From contig NZ_JYNS01000004.1 in NCBI RefSeq assembly GCF_000934725.1, positions 62,001 through 126,000 on the forward strand: a stretch of DNA of 64,000 nucleotides. The letters run 5' to 3'. Origin of the DNA: Methyloterricola oryzae. Its GTDB lineage: Bacteria; Pseudomonadota; Gammaproteobacteria; Methylococcales; Methylococcaceae. The notes below the pieces were generated by a model. It was not told where the DNA came from. It saw nothing but the letters and a program-made list of their open reading frames with translations, and searched no databases. The translations under genes and the position numbers were made by a program. Position 1 is the stretch's first letter. Every line of letters starts with the position of its first letter. Positions 44,105 to 56,763 of this stretch are shown here, one piece after another.

Positions 44105-44792
44105 TGAGCCACTCCTTGTGAAAGCTGAGGGTATATACCTTCAGCCGCACCCGCGCCAAGGGGTAGGCCTTCACTTCGTAATCCACGGAGTCCCAGAACA
44201 GGGCCTGCGGCTCCAGTGCGCGCAGATAATCGAGCACATCGAAATAGCGGCCCTCGATTTCCAGAGTCATTTCGTGCCGGTAGATGGCGGGCGTCTCGTC
44301 ATCTTCCTTCGCCTTCCCTGTCCCGCTATCCTCGGCGGCGCCGAGCCGGCGCGCCGGTTCGGTTTGCAGGGAGATCAGGCGCAGGCCCTGCTGGCGGGCG
44401 AGTATCTCGCGGAGCAGCCCCGCCATGGCCTCGGGCGTGATGAATTCATGGCCGAGACGATCGCGGCGGGCCTCCGTCTCTTCCAATCGGGCCTGCAAGC
44501 CTTCGATTCGCTCGCGCACCGCGCGGTTGGGATCGATTCCAGCCCGCGCCGACAGGGCACTGGCCGCTGCCGAAAGCGCCTGACTGCGGGTCTGAGCCTG
44601 CTGCAACTGCTGCTCAAGCGCCTTGTGCCGGGCGGCCATGGGTTCATCCAGCAGGTTGTTCCAGAGGGCGAACAACACCGACAGCACTGCCAGCCCCACC
44701 AGGACGCGCTCCCGCAGGCTCAAGGCGTCGACGCGCGCCGCCAGCTGCTGCCATTGCCCCGCCAGATCCGCCTGCATGGTTCCTAGTTCCAT
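44097..44792 (-). CDS. mshJ: MSHA biogenesis protein MshJ
   Basis: A 231-residue single-pass inner-membrane protein (membrane helix about 29-46). A coiled coil follows (about 55-115), then a PilO/GspM-like ferredoxin-fold domain with IYRHEMTLEIEGRYFDVLDYLRALE. It would pair with the PilN-like protein next door to form the periplasmic alignment scaffold. Confidence 0.88.
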   Translation of the reverse strand: MELGTMQADLAGQWQQLAARVDALSLRERVLVGLAVLSVLFALWNNLLDEPMAARHKALEQQLQQAQTRSQALSAAASALSARAGIDPNRAVRERIEGLQARLEETEARRDRLGHEFITPEAMAGLLREILARQQGLRLISLQTEPARRLGAAEDSGTGKAKEDDETPAIYRHEMTLEIEGRYFDVLDYLRALEPQALFWDSVDYEVKAYPLARVRLKVYTLSFHKEWLSA

Positions 44793-44805
44793 CCTGAGGC
44801 CCGCC

Positions 44806-45420
44806 CTACCCTTTGCTCACATCCTTGGGCACCTGGGTCCGCAGGATGAAATCCACCTGACCCGGCTGCTGCTCCGGCCGCCGGATGCTGAGCGTCGAGA
44901 AGCTGCGAGACTTGAATGCGGCCTCCTGACCCAGGGCCTGCAGCATGTGCGGTATCTGCTCGGCTTTGAGCGCCCTGCCTTGCAGTTCCAGCTGCGCGCC
45001 CCCGGCGCTGAAACGGATTCCGGTGAGCCAGACGTCAGTGACGGTCTGCCGCGCCAGTGCTTGAAAATAGCCCGAGAAACCGCCTCGGTTCACCAATTGC
45101 CCGCCTTCCACGCGCTGCAGCAGGCTGTCCAGTTGCCCCACCTGCCGCTGCAGGCGCTCGGCCTGCGCCACCAGGGCCGCATCCGGCCGGGGCTCGGGGT
45201 AGCGCGCGCGCAGGGCGTCCACTTGAGCCTGTAGGGTAGTGGCTTGCTTGTTGGCCACCGCCACTTCGGACGCCAGGCGCTGGTTGAAGACAAACCGCGC
45301 CAGACTGAGCGCTGCCAATAGGACCACCGTAGAAAGGGCCGCCCGGATCAGCCAGCGCGCGCCGAAAGGAGGAAGCGGCGGGTGGGTGCCGCCACGGTAG
45401 AAATTGATTTCCTGTCTCAT
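44806..45420 (-). CDS. MSHA PilN-like protein (second MshI)
   Basis: A 204-residue protein with the PilN signature INFYRG near the N-terminus, a membrane helix (about 25-45), a coiled coil and a C-terminal fold with VTDVWLTGIRFSAGGAQLELQG. It corresponds to the second mshI reading frame (MshI2) in Vibrio and Shewanella. The N-terminal motif docks onto the PilM-like MshI, whose gene overlaps by 4 bp. Confidence 0.88.
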   Translation of the reverse strand: MRQEINFYRGGTHPPLPPFGARWLIRAALSTVVLLAALSLARFVFNQRLASEVAVANKQATTLQAQVDALRARYPEPRPDAALVAQAERLQRQVGQLDSLLQRVEGGQLVNRGGFSGYFQALARQTVTDVWLTGIRFSAGGAQLELQGRALKAEQIPHMLQALGQEAAFKSRSFSTLSIRRPEQQPGQVDFILRTQVPKDVSKG

Positions 45421-46385
45421 GCCCCCGCCTCTTGCCGCAGCGCGGCGCCTACGGCGGGCAGGCAGGCCTGCTGCAAGGCGTCGTCCATGCGCTCCAGGGA
45501 CAATAGCGCGCTCAGGTCCATGGCGCGCGAGATCAACCCCAAGGAACGGTTGAGACCATCCACCAGTTGCTGCGTGCCGCTGGCAATCGGCGTCACCACC
45601 AGCCCAGCCACCGGGGACTGGCCGTAGTAACTCTCGTAGTAATCCAGCGACCGCTGCACCTCCAGGGCCAGTCGCTCCAAAGCGCTCTCCCGATCGTGGC
45701 TACCCATGCCGGCGCGATCTGTTTCGAACGGGACCGACCCGACATTCAACTCGCGGGAAATATAGATATCGCCGCCCCGCTGCAATTGCAGCATGCCCCG
45801 TTCGCGCTGCAGGGACAGCAGGGCGACGCCGCGGGCATTTTCCGGGAGGCGTGTTCCCAGATTGCGCAGGGCCATTTCCGGTATGTCGATGACGCCGAGT
45901 TGCAAGCCTGCGGCCTCGCACAACTCGCTGTATTCGCGGATCAGATCGGTGCGGCAGGCCAGGACCGTGAGCAGTTCGCCAGATGCGGCCTGACGGGGAG
46001 ACGGCATGGGAAAGTACTCGATCTCCGCCTCGGTGACGGCAAAATCCAGCATGTCCTGGATGCGCCAACGTAGCGCCTCGCGTAACTCGTCCTCGGGAAC
46101 TTCCGGCCGACTGGTCTGCAGCATGCGGAAATCGCCGGCTGCCAGCACCAGCCGGGCGTCGGCCCCAGAGGCGCCCAGTTCGGCTATCGCCTGCGCCAGC
46201 AGGCGCGGCCGGTCGAGGGCAGTGCAGGGATGATGAGCGATGTGCGGAAGGCCACTCCCGCTGGTGGATTCCGCCCCTCGATACTGAGCAATCGCGAACC
46301 CGTCGCCAAGCATCGCCACGGCGACACCGCCCGCACGGTTCGGTCTATCGTAGCGAAACAAGCGAGCCCATGTGAATAGAGGCAA
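45417..46385 (-). CDS. mshI: MSHA biogenesis protein MshI, PilM-like
   Basis: A 322-residue cytosolic protein with the actin-like PilM fold. VLAAGDFRMLQTSRPEVPEDELREALRW-type sequence (shown in part), a FPMPSPR loop and ALERLALEVQRSLDYYESYYG are family hallmarks. As first gene of the locus it likely follows the promoter in the 200-bp gap before the divergent J-domain gene. Usual MSHA genes mshH (CsrD-like) upstream and mshF after mshG are not found here. Confidence 0.88.
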   Translation of the reverse strand: MPLFTWARLFRYDRPNRAGGVAVAMLGDGFAIAQYRGAESTSGSGLPHIAHHPCTALDRPRLLAQAIAELGASGADARLVLAAGDFRMLQTSRPEVPEDELREALRWRIQDMLDFAVTEAEIEYFPMPSPRQAASGELLTVLACRTDLIREYSELCEAAGLQLGVIDIPEMALRNLGTRLPENARGVALLSLQRERGMLQLQRGGDIYISRELNVGSVPFETDRAGMGSHDRESALERLALEVQRSLDYYESYYGQSPVAGLVVTPIASGTQQLVDGLNRSLGLISRAMDLSALLSLERMDDALQQACLPAVGAALRQEAGA

Positions 46386-46585
46386 GGATCTCTTCCTTTG
46401 AAGAACGGTCCGATCGTTCGACCCCGGCCGCCGCTGCAGCGGCGCGAGTTATGCATTGAGTGTAATCGACCGGCGCGAGTAAGCAAGAATTCTAGGAAGT
46501 TTTGATCAAGCCGCCTCGCGCGCCTGGCCTGGCCAGGAGGTAGAATGCGAGGCCTGAAGTCGTTTCGCGCCCGGCGGTCACAGCC

Positions 46586-47074
46586 TTGATACAGATCGTT
46601 TTGCTTGTCATCCTCCTGCTCCTCGCCTTCTACGGGCTCCATAGCCTGTTGGGCGACGCACGGCAGCTTTCCCGGCAGAGGCTGCGCACGGCCCTGGTGT
46701 GGGCGGCCGTCGGCGTGATCCTGGTCCTCCTGGCCACCGGCCGGGTGAACTGGCTGGTGGCCCTGGTGGGCGGACTTGCCGCCCTCCTGTCCCGGGCCCT
46801 GCCCCTGCTGGTGCAATTGGCTCCTATTTTCCTGCGCGCGCGCCGCGCCGGCGCACAACAGGGGCCGCGCGAGTCCGGCCCGCGAGCCTCGGCAAACTCA
46901 CGCATGACCCGCGAGGAAGCCCTGGAGATCCTGGGACTGGAACCCGGCGCGAGCGAGGCGCAGATCGTCGAGGCGCACCGCCGCCTGATGCAGAAGATTC
47001 ATCCGGACCGGGGCGGCTCGGCCTACCTGGCCGCGCAGTTGAACAAAGCCCGCGACGTGCTTCTGGGCCGCTGA
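46586..47074 (+). CDS. Membrane-anchored J-domain protein
   Basis: A 162-residue protein with two N-terminal hydrophobic helices (about 3-20 and 37-70) and a C-terminal J-domain (about 110-160). IHPDRGG contains the HPD tripeptide needed to stimulate DnaK ATPase. The layout matches small inner-membrane J proteins related to eukaryotic Pam18/DNAJC19. Only TTG at 46586 fits as a start, since no in-frame ATG lies near. It is divergent from mshI. The client of the DnaK it recruits is unknown. Confidence 0.85.
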   Translation: MIQIVLLVILLLLAFYGLHSLLGDARQLSRQRLRTALVWAAVGVILVLLATGRVNWLVALVGGLAALLSRALPLLVQLAPIFLRARRAGAQQGPRESGPRASANSRMTREEALEILGLEPGASEAQIVEAHRRLMQKIHPDRGGSAYLAAQLNKARDVLLGR

Positions 47075-47118
47075 CGAAGGACCCCGCCAAAGTCACAGGA
47101 AAGTTGCGGGAATTGCGG

Positions 47119-47146
47119 TTGATTCCGCCACTCAAGCCTCTAAACT
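47119..47146 (+). promoter_or_regulatory. Candidate promoter of the nifJ operon
   Basis: TTGATT (47119-47124) and TAAACT (47141-47146) are 16 nt apart, each matching four of six sigma-70 consensus bases. A start near 47153 would give a leader of about 90 nt. Confidence 0.3.
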
Positions 47147-47161
47147 AAGGGGCGACCGCGA

Positions 47162-47200
47162 CGGTTCGAGGCGCGCGAACCGCGACCGGGCATGACCCGG
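47162..47200 (+). promoter_or_regulatory. Tandem hairpins in the nifJ operon leader
   Basis: Hairpin one has a 7-bp stem (47162-47168 with 47176-47182), hairpin two a 5-bp stem (CCGGG/CCCGG, 47186-47190 with 47196-47200). They end 44 nt before the first start codon. No known riboswitch class is matched; they might stabilise the messenger. Confidence 0.4.
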
Positions 47201-47244
47201 CTAAGCGTGGACCCCACAAGCGCCGCCTATTGGAGAAAAGGACC

Positions 47245-48887
47245 ATGATCAGCTCCAAGCCCAAAGACCTGACCCGCCCCGCCGACCTGCTCAAGCACGG
47301 CAAGGGAACGGGGCCGGTGAGAAGCCAACGTCCGATCTACCTGGACCTGCTGCCCCCCTGCAACAACGCCTGTCCCGCCGGCGAGAACATCCAGGCCTGG
47401 CTCGCCCAGGTGCAGGCCGGCCGCTACGAGCAGGCCTGGCAGACCCTCATGCGGGACAATCCCATGCCCGCCACCCATGGCCGCGTCTGCTACCACCCCT
47501 GCGAGAGCCAGTGCAATCGCACCCAGGTGGACAGTGCGGTGAGCATCCACGCCGTCGAACGCTTCTTGGGTGACATGGCCCTCAAGGAGGGCTGGAAAAT
47601 CGTGCCCGACCAGCCTCTCAGCGGCAAACGCGTCCTGGTGGTGGGCGGCGGACCCAGCGGACTGTCGGCGGCCTATCATCTGGCGCGACTGGGCCACAGC
47701 GTGGAAATCCACGAGGCAGGCCCAGTGCCCGGCGGCATGATGAATTTCGGCATCCCCGCCTACCGCCTGCCGCGCCATGAACTGATGGGCGAGATACGCC
47801 GCATCGAGGACCTGGGCGTCAGGATCGTTCTCAACCACAAGGTTCAGGACCTACTGCTGGAAAAGCAGGCGGGCGGCTTCGATGCCGTTTTCGTCGCCGT
47901 GGGCGCCCACCTCAGCAAGCGCGTGGACATCCCCGCCCGCGACGCCGGCAAAATCCTCGACGCCGTGTCCTATCTACGCGATGCCGCCAGCGGCGATGCC
48001 CCGAGCCTGGGCCGCCGGGTGGCCATCTACGGCGGCGGCAACACCGCCATGGACGCCGCCCGCACCGCCAAGCGCCTGGGTGCGGAAGAAGCCCTGATCA
48101 TCTACCGGCGCGACCGCGAGCACATGCCGGCCCATCCCTTCGAGGCCGACGAGGCCATGGAGGAAGGCGTCAAGATCAACTGGCTACGCACCATCAAGGA
48201 GATCGACCAGACCCACATCACCGTCGAGGTGATGAAGATCAACGAGCAGGGCTATCCGGAGCCCACGGGGGAATTCGAGACCCTGGAGGCCGACGCCCTG
48301 ATCCTGGCCCTGGGCCAGGACACGGACACCGGATTCATGAAGGCCGTGCCCGAGATTCAGTTCCAGCGAGATGGCACCGTCATCGTCGACGCCAATATGA
48401 TGACCGGCCACCCCGGCATCTTCGCCGGCGGCGACATGGTGCCCAGCGAGCGCACCGTCACCGTGGCCGTGGGTCACGGAAAAAAGGCGGCGCGCCACAT
48501 CGACGCCTTCCTGCGCGGCGAGGTCTACGTCAAGCCGCCTAAGCACGAACTGGCAGGCTTCGAGAAGCTGCACATCTGGTATCTCACCGAGGCGGAACAG
48601 CGCCATCAGGAAACCCTGGACGCCGAGCGCCGGCGTTACGGCTTCGACGAAGTGGTGAAGGGCCTGGCCGAGACGGAGGCGGTGTTCGAGGCGCGCCGCT
48701 GCTTCTCCTGCGGCAACTGCTTCGAATGTGACGGCTGCTACGGCGCCTGCCCGGAGCAGGCCATCATCAAGCTGGGCCCCGGCGCCCGCTACCGCTATGC
48801 CTACGACCGCTGCACCGGCTGCGCCGTGTGCTATGAGCAGTGCCCCTGCCACGCCATCGAGATGACTCCGGAAACCGGAGAACAACC

Positions 48888-48891
<4 letters not shown>
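47245..48891 (+). CDS. GltD-like NADPH-dependent oxidoreductase fused to 2[4Fe-4S] ferredoxin domain
   Basis: A 548-residue flavoprotein. The N-terminal cysteine cluster (CNNACPAG, CYHPCESQC) is the GltD Fe-S region, VVGGGPSGLSAAYHLARLG binds FAD and IYGGGNTAMDAARTAKRLG binds NADPH. A ferredoxin tail after residue 490 has two full CX2CX2CX3CP sets (CFECDGCYGACP and CTGCAVCYEQCP). No GltB partner is present. With nifJ following by a 4-bp ATGA overlap, it most likely moves electrons between ferredoxin and NADP(H). The ATG at 47245 follows AAAGGA; an upstream TTG is less likely. Confidence 0.92.
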
Positions 48892-52478
<3,587 letters not shown>

Positions 52479-52497
52479 GCCTTCGGAGGAAACCGTG

Positions 52498-53502
52498 ATG
52501 GATTTGACCACCACCTACATGGGCCTTGAGCTCAAACACCCGATCATCGCCTCGGCCTCGCCGCTGTCCGAATCCGTGGACGGCATCCGCCGCCTGGAGG
52601 ACTCCGGCGCCGCCGCCATCGTGATGTTCTCCCTGTTCGAGGAGCAGATACACCACGAGAACGAGGCCTTCAGCCATTTCATGGAGGCGGGGACGCAGAG
52701 CTTTGCCGAGTCGCTGAGCTATTTTCCGGCGGTGGACGCCTTCCCCGCCGGGCCCGACAATTACCTGGAACTGATCCGGACCGCCAGCGAAACCATCGAG
52801 ATCCCGCTGATCGCCAGCCTCAACTGCGCCACCGCCCATGGCTGGGTGGAATACGCCAAGCAGATGGAGCAGGCGGGCGCCAAGGGGCTGGAGCTGAACA
52901 TCTACGCGGTGGAGCCGAATCTGGAGATTTCCAGCCTGGAGGTGGAACAGCGGTATCTGGACATCCTCAAGACCGTGAAATCCGCCGTGGGCATTCCCGT
53001 CGCCCTCAAGCTGAGCCCCTTCTTCAGCGCCTTCGGCCACATGGCCAAGCAGTTGGACGACGCCGGAGCCGACGCGCTGGTGCTGTTCAACCGCTTCTAC
53101 CAGCCGGATATCGACACCGAGCACTTGGAGGTGAATTCCACCCTGCACCTCAGCAACGCCGACGAAATCCGCCTGCCCCTGCTGTGGATCGCCCTGCTGC
53201 ACGGCCAGATCAAGGCCTCCATCGGCGCCACCCGCGGCGTGCAGACGGCGGACGAGATCGTCAAATACCTGCTGGCGGGGGCCGACACGGTGATGACCGC
53301 CTCGGCCCTGCTGCGCAACGGCCCCGCCTACCTGGGCGAGTTGCTGGCGGGCCTGACCCGCTGGATGGAAAGCCGGCAGTTCGAATCCGTCGCGCGCCTG
53401 CGCGGCGTCATGAGCCACAGCCGCGTGGCCAACCCCAAGGCCTTCGAGCGCGCCAACTACATCAAGATGCTGGAGAGCTACCAGCCCAACTACCGGCAAT
53501 AA
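52498..53502 (+). CDS. Dihydroorotate dehydrogenase-like flavoprotein
   Basis: A 334-residue TIM-barrel protein of the DHOD class 1 superfamily. LTTTYMGLELKHPIIASASPLS is the usual opening of this subgroup; ELNIYAVEPN and VALKLSPFFS line the FMN region. The usual catalytic Cys or Ser loop of PyrD is not obvious, and the subgroup is found linked to nifJ rather than pyrimidine genes. It follows nifJ by 19 bp with GGAGGA before the ATG. A role in ferredoxin or quinone redox coupling is possible; orotate synthesis is less likely. Confidence 0.88.
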   Translation: MDLTTTYMGLELKHPIIASASPLSESVDGIRRLEDSGAAAIVMFSLFEEQIHHENEAFSHFMEAGTQSFAESLSYFPAVDAFPAGPDNYLELIRTASETIEIPLIASLNCATAHGWVEYAKQMEQAGAKGLELNIYAVEPNLEISSLEVEQRYLDILKTVKSAVGIPVALKLSPFFSAFGHMAKQLDDAGADALVLFNRFYQPDIDTEHLEVNSTLHLSNADEIRLPLLWIALLHGQIKASIGATRGVQTADEIVKYLLAGADTVMTASALLRNGPAYLGELLAGLTRWMESRQFESVARLRGVMSHSRVANPKAFERANYIKMLESYQPNYRQ

Positions 53503-53511
53503 CCGGGAGCT

Positions 53512-54348
53512 TCAGTCCCGGTCCCCGGTCGACCTGAGCACGTCCAGCATGGCCTGATGGATCAGGCCGTTGCTGGCGACAATGCGTCCCGAGGCGAGCA
53601 TCGCGTCGCCGCCGTCGAAATCCGTCACCGTCCCGCCCGCTTCCCGCACCAGCAGGACGCCGGCGGCAATGTCATAGGGCTTCACCTTCATTTCCCAATG
53701 GCCGTCCATCTGTCCCGCCGCCGTGAAGCACAGATTAAGGGCGGCGGACCCGATGCGCCTTGTGGCCTGGGCGGTGTGCTGGAATGCGAGGAAATTGCCC
53801 AAGTTGCTGTCGCTCACATGGGTGTCATAGGCGAATCCGGTGATGAGCAAGGCTCGCCGCAGGTCGGGCGTAGCCGATACACGCATCGGCCTGCCGTTGC
53901 AGGTGGCGCCCAAGCCCCGCGCCGCCGCGTACATCTGGCCCAATGCCGGGTTGTAGACCACCGCCACAGCCGGTTGACCCTCGATGTAAAGCCCCAGGGA
54001 GACGCAGAACAGGGGAAAGCCATGGGCGAAATTCACCGTGCCGTCCAGCGGGTCCACATGCCAGACATGGCCGGCTCCATCGGGCTGCGCCGGTTGCTCA
54101 TAGGCTCCGCCTTCCTCGCCCACGATCCGGTGCCCCGGATAAAGCCGGCGCAATTCGCCGACGATGAACTGTTCGCTGCGAAGATCGTATTCCGTCACCG
54201 GGTCGATGTCCGTGCTCTTGAATTCCACTGCCATGGCTCGGGAGGCCTCCAGGGCGGTCCAGCCTTCCAGCAGGATCTCCCCGGCGCCACGGGCGATGGC
54301 GATGGCGTCTTCGAGAATGGTCTTGAGAGTTTGGGTGTCCGTTGGCAT
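53512..54348 (-). CDS. Inositol monophosphatase family protein (SuhB-like)
   Basis: A 278-residue Mg-dependent sugar phosphatase. VGEEGG holds the first metal-site Glu, WHVDPLDGTVNFAHGFP the DPLDGT metal loop, and KVKPYDIAAGVLLVREAGG the third motif. The start is uncertain: ATG at 54369 would add seven residues; neither has a strong ribosome site. It converges with the nifJ operon at a 9-bp gap. It may cleave inositol-1-phosphate or act, like SuhB, in transcription antitermination. Confidence 0.88.
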   Translation of the reverse strand: MPTDTQTLKTILEDAIAIARGAGEILLEGWTALEASRAMAVEFKSTDIDPVTEYDLRSEQFIVGELRRLYPGHRIVGEEGGAYEQPAQPDGAGHVWHVDPLDGTVNFAHGFPLFCVSLGLYIEGQPAVAVVYNPALGQMYAAARGLGATCNGRPMRVSATPDLRRALLITGFAYDTHVSDSNLGNFLAFQHTAQATRRIGSAALNLCFTAAGQMDGHWEMKVKPYDIAAGVLLVREAGGTVTDFDGGDAMLASGRIVASNGLIHQAMLDVLRSTGDRD

Positions 54349-54443
54349 CGGGGCTCGGCTCGCAGGCATCAAGGGCGGGCCGGCATTTTAACGCGGGAAG
54401 CGGGGGAAGGCATCGGCCACTGCCGATGAGAACTGAGAACTTG

Positions 54444-54472
54444 AAAAAAGCGTCCCGGCTCGAGGCCGGGAC
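54444..54472 (-). terminator. Intrinsic terminator of the small membrane protein gene
   Basis: GTCCCGGC (54452-54459) pairs with GCCGGGAC (54465-54472) and, read on the minus strand, is followed by GCTTTTTTC. It lies 30 nt past the stop of the 128-aa gene, supporting that gene as real. Confidence 0.85.
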
Positions 54473-54501
54473 TCAGGGGGAAAGTGCGGTTATCGTTCTG
54501 C

Positions 54502-54888
54502 TCAGACCTGCTCGCATGGAACGCCCCGCTTCGTACCCAGATTGACAAGGTAGTGGCGGAGGACACCGATACCCAGCACAGCCAGCAGGGCCAGCGGGAA
54601 CTGGATGAAGAACGACATGATCACGGTCAGACCGAATAGGCTCAGCCCCGCAAACAGAACCGCAAAGGGAACGACCACAATAAGCAACAAAATATGCATT
54701 TCAGCCTCCATAAGCTTCGTTTCGGAAACAATCATAACGAATCCTGAGAAAAATACACCTAAATTGATTGTTGCCGTATAAAAAATAATTTCAAACTTAT
54801 GACGTTCGTAATTTCTTATTTGGATCCAAGCCTCTTCAAGCACTCTGCGGATGAGATCGGCGCTTTTGCCCCACTCTTTAGTCAGCAA
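54502..54888 (-). CDS. Small membrane protein, unknown
   Basis: A 128-residue protein with about three hydrophobic segments (about 38-55, 63-85, 88-112) and a charged N-terminus. No family is recognised. The apparent start is TTG with no good ribosome site, so the N-terminus is uncertain. A clean terminator follows it and it is divergent from the 560-aa orphan gene. Its base composition is lower in GC than the neighbours. Confidence 0.55.
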   Translation of the reverse strand: MLTKEWGKSADLIRRVLEEAWIQIRNYERHKFEIIFYTATINLGVFFSGFVMIVSETKLMEAEMHILLLIVVVPFAVLFAGLSLFGLTVIMSFFIQFPLALLAVLGIGVLRHYLVNLGTKRGVPCEQV

Positions 54889-54973
54889 AATTCGGCCGGA
54901 TCACAAAACCGGCCTGAGACAGCCAAGGGAAAGCATCCTTTCTTGACGCGAGTGCGAATGGCGCTCCAGCCGC

Positions 54974-55002
54974 TTGACATTTGACCACCTTGCGCGTAGA
55001 CA
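54974..55002 (+). promoter_or_regulatory. Candidate promoter of the 560-aa orphan gene
   Basis: A perfect TTGACA (54974-54979) is followed after 17 nt by TAGACA (54997-55002), a weak -10. Predicted start is about 70 nt before the ATG at 55081. Confidence 0.4.
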
Positions 55003-55080
55003 GTATTCCTCACTTGGGGTAAGGGAACTCCCAACCCCGGCGCAGGCGTGTACATTCATTTCTCGAGGGAGCCACACCCT

Positions 55081-56763
55081 ATGGAAAGGCATACGAACAA
55101 GTACCGCATCTCCGCTCTGCGCACCCTGACTTACCGCATGATCGGGCTTCTGCCCCCCGCGTGGCGCGAACCGGCGGCCGAGAAGCTCTTGCGCCGGCGC
55201 GGCTCCCCCGGCCCCGCCGCCGAGCACGCCTTCCAGTACATTCTCAGCGTGCACAAAGCCAAACGTAGCAACGGGCACCTCCCTGAGGCCAAAGTGGCCA
55301 TGGGAGCCGATACCTTCTACGAAAAGCAGTATCGTCAGTTTTTGAACCCGACCATGGGGGCCTTTGCAGCCACCGCGCCCCAGGCCGTGTTGGCCGCGGG
55401 AGGCGAGCCGCGTGGCCACTTCTGGGGACGCCGGCGCAAGACCTGCGCCGCTGTGCTGGAGAATCCGCAAGGACCACCCCCCCTGATCGTATTGAATCCG
55501 GGCACGGTGGCGGTGGCATTGTGCCTGCCTCGTTTGAAGCGCCGCGGCGAAGCCGAGCAGGCGGCACGCTGGCTGTATGGGCTCGCGCCGATGCCCGACT
55601 ATTTCAGGGAAGTGATCGACGGCGAGAGTACGAGCGGCCCATCAGCTCGAGTCAGCGCGCGCCAGAGCCCAGCAGCGGGACAGGTTCTGGAAACCCTAGA
55701 CGCGGCGCTCTCGCAGCGCCACTTGGCGGTGCTTGCCCTGCACCCCCATGATCCAGATGCCATGGGCCTGCATATCACCCTGTTCGGCATCGAAGCCATG
55801 TGGCCGGCCGAACTGGCCCACCGTTTCGGGCTGTCCGAGAGCCTCATGGATCCCTACCGCGATTTCGCCCGGAACACGGATTGCTCGCTCGCGTTCTGTG
55901 TCGGCGCGACAGAGGAGGCTTTCACCCAGTGTTCACAGAACCTGTTCATCAAGCGTCCCACGCCCTTGACCAACCGGCACCCACCCGACCTGACCGAACT
56001 GGATTTCGAAGATTTCGTCAGCCGCCAGTTTGAAGCGATTCAAATCACGGTTTCCAGTAGCGGGCTTCCGGGGGCCTCGCCTCGCAACGGCGATCTCGGA
56101 CATGCCGCCTTCGCGGTGCGCAGTTCCGGCCGTCTCTTGCTGCTGATTCCCTATCACCCCGGCAATGCGGTGCACGGACATGCGGCCAAGTTGTGGTCCA
56201 ATCCCTATGGCAGCGTCATCCTTTCCGACGACCATGACACGTTACGGCGCATCACGGTATCCGGCCAGGCCCACCTCGCTTCCCACTCCGCGGTGGAGAA
56301 GAAGTTTCCGCAGGTCGCAGCGGAAGTCATGCTGCAGCAATCGCGCAAGGCAAAAGGCCCGGCGCCGCCGGACTACTGGTTCATACAGGAGGTGGCCGAA
56401 CTGGTGCTGCAGCGCGAACCCCTGGCGCCCAATCGGCTCGACGCCAGCCGGCCGTCCTGCAGCATTAGTGCGGGAGGACAGGCATTGCACGGAAAAAAGC
56501 CCGAATATTTCCAAGCCGAAACCCTCCCGCCTTACGATAGCTGGCTGCAGCACCAGCGCGAAGCGGCAGGCCTGCTCGATGACCCCAGCGGCGCGCGCCA
56601 CCGTCTGTGGCAGGTGGAAGTTGCCACCGCATTAAGCCAGCGGCGGGAACATCTGGATGCTCTGGCGAGAGAAATTCCCGGGCGGGACACCACCAGTCCG
56701 TCCCGAAATCAGCCTTCCGCGGCGATCCCAACGGACCCGAGCGCGACAGGCGCCGCCGTTTAG
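55081..56763 (+). CDS. 560-aa protein of unknown function
   Basis: No signal peptide or membrane helix is evident, so probably cytosolic. GAGGGAG lies 9 nt before the ATG. I do not recognise the family. The first 300 residues have no clear motif. About residues 320-430 include HAAFAVRSSGRLLLLIPYHP, AKLWSNPYGSVILSDD and RRITVSGQAHLAS, a pattern reminiscent of FMN-binding split-barrel (pyridoxamine oxidase-like) folds, but this is a weak likeness. The C-terminal 40 residues look unfolded. It overlaps the convergent uracil-DNA glycosylase-like gene by 4 bp. Confidence 0.75.
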   Translation: MERHTNKYRISALRTLTYRMIGLLPPAWREPAAEKLLRRRGSPGPAAEHAFQYILSVHKAKRSNGHLPEAKVAMGADTFYEKQYRQFLNPTMGAFAATAPQAVLAAGGEPRGHFWGRRRKTCAAVLENPQGPPPLIVLNPGTVAVALCLPRLKRRGEAEQAARWLYGLAPMPDYFREVIDGESTSGPSARVSARQSPAAGQVLETLDAALSQRHLAVLALHPHDPDAMGLHITLFGIEAMWPAELAHRFGLSESLMDPYRDFARNTDCSLAFCVGATEEAFTQCSQNLFIKRPTPLTNRHPPDLTELDFEDFVSRQFEAIQITVSSSGLPGASPRNGDLGHAAFAVRSSGRLLLLIPYHPGNAVHGHAAKLWSNPYGSVILSDDHDTLRRITVSGQAHLASHSAVEKKFPQVAAEVMLQQSRKAKGPAPPDYWFIQEVAELVLQREPLAPNRLDASRPSCSISAGGQALHGKKPEYFQAETLPPYDSWLQHQREAAGLLDDPSGARHRLWQVEVATALSQRREHLDALAREIPGRDTTSPSRNQPSAAIPTDPSATGAAV

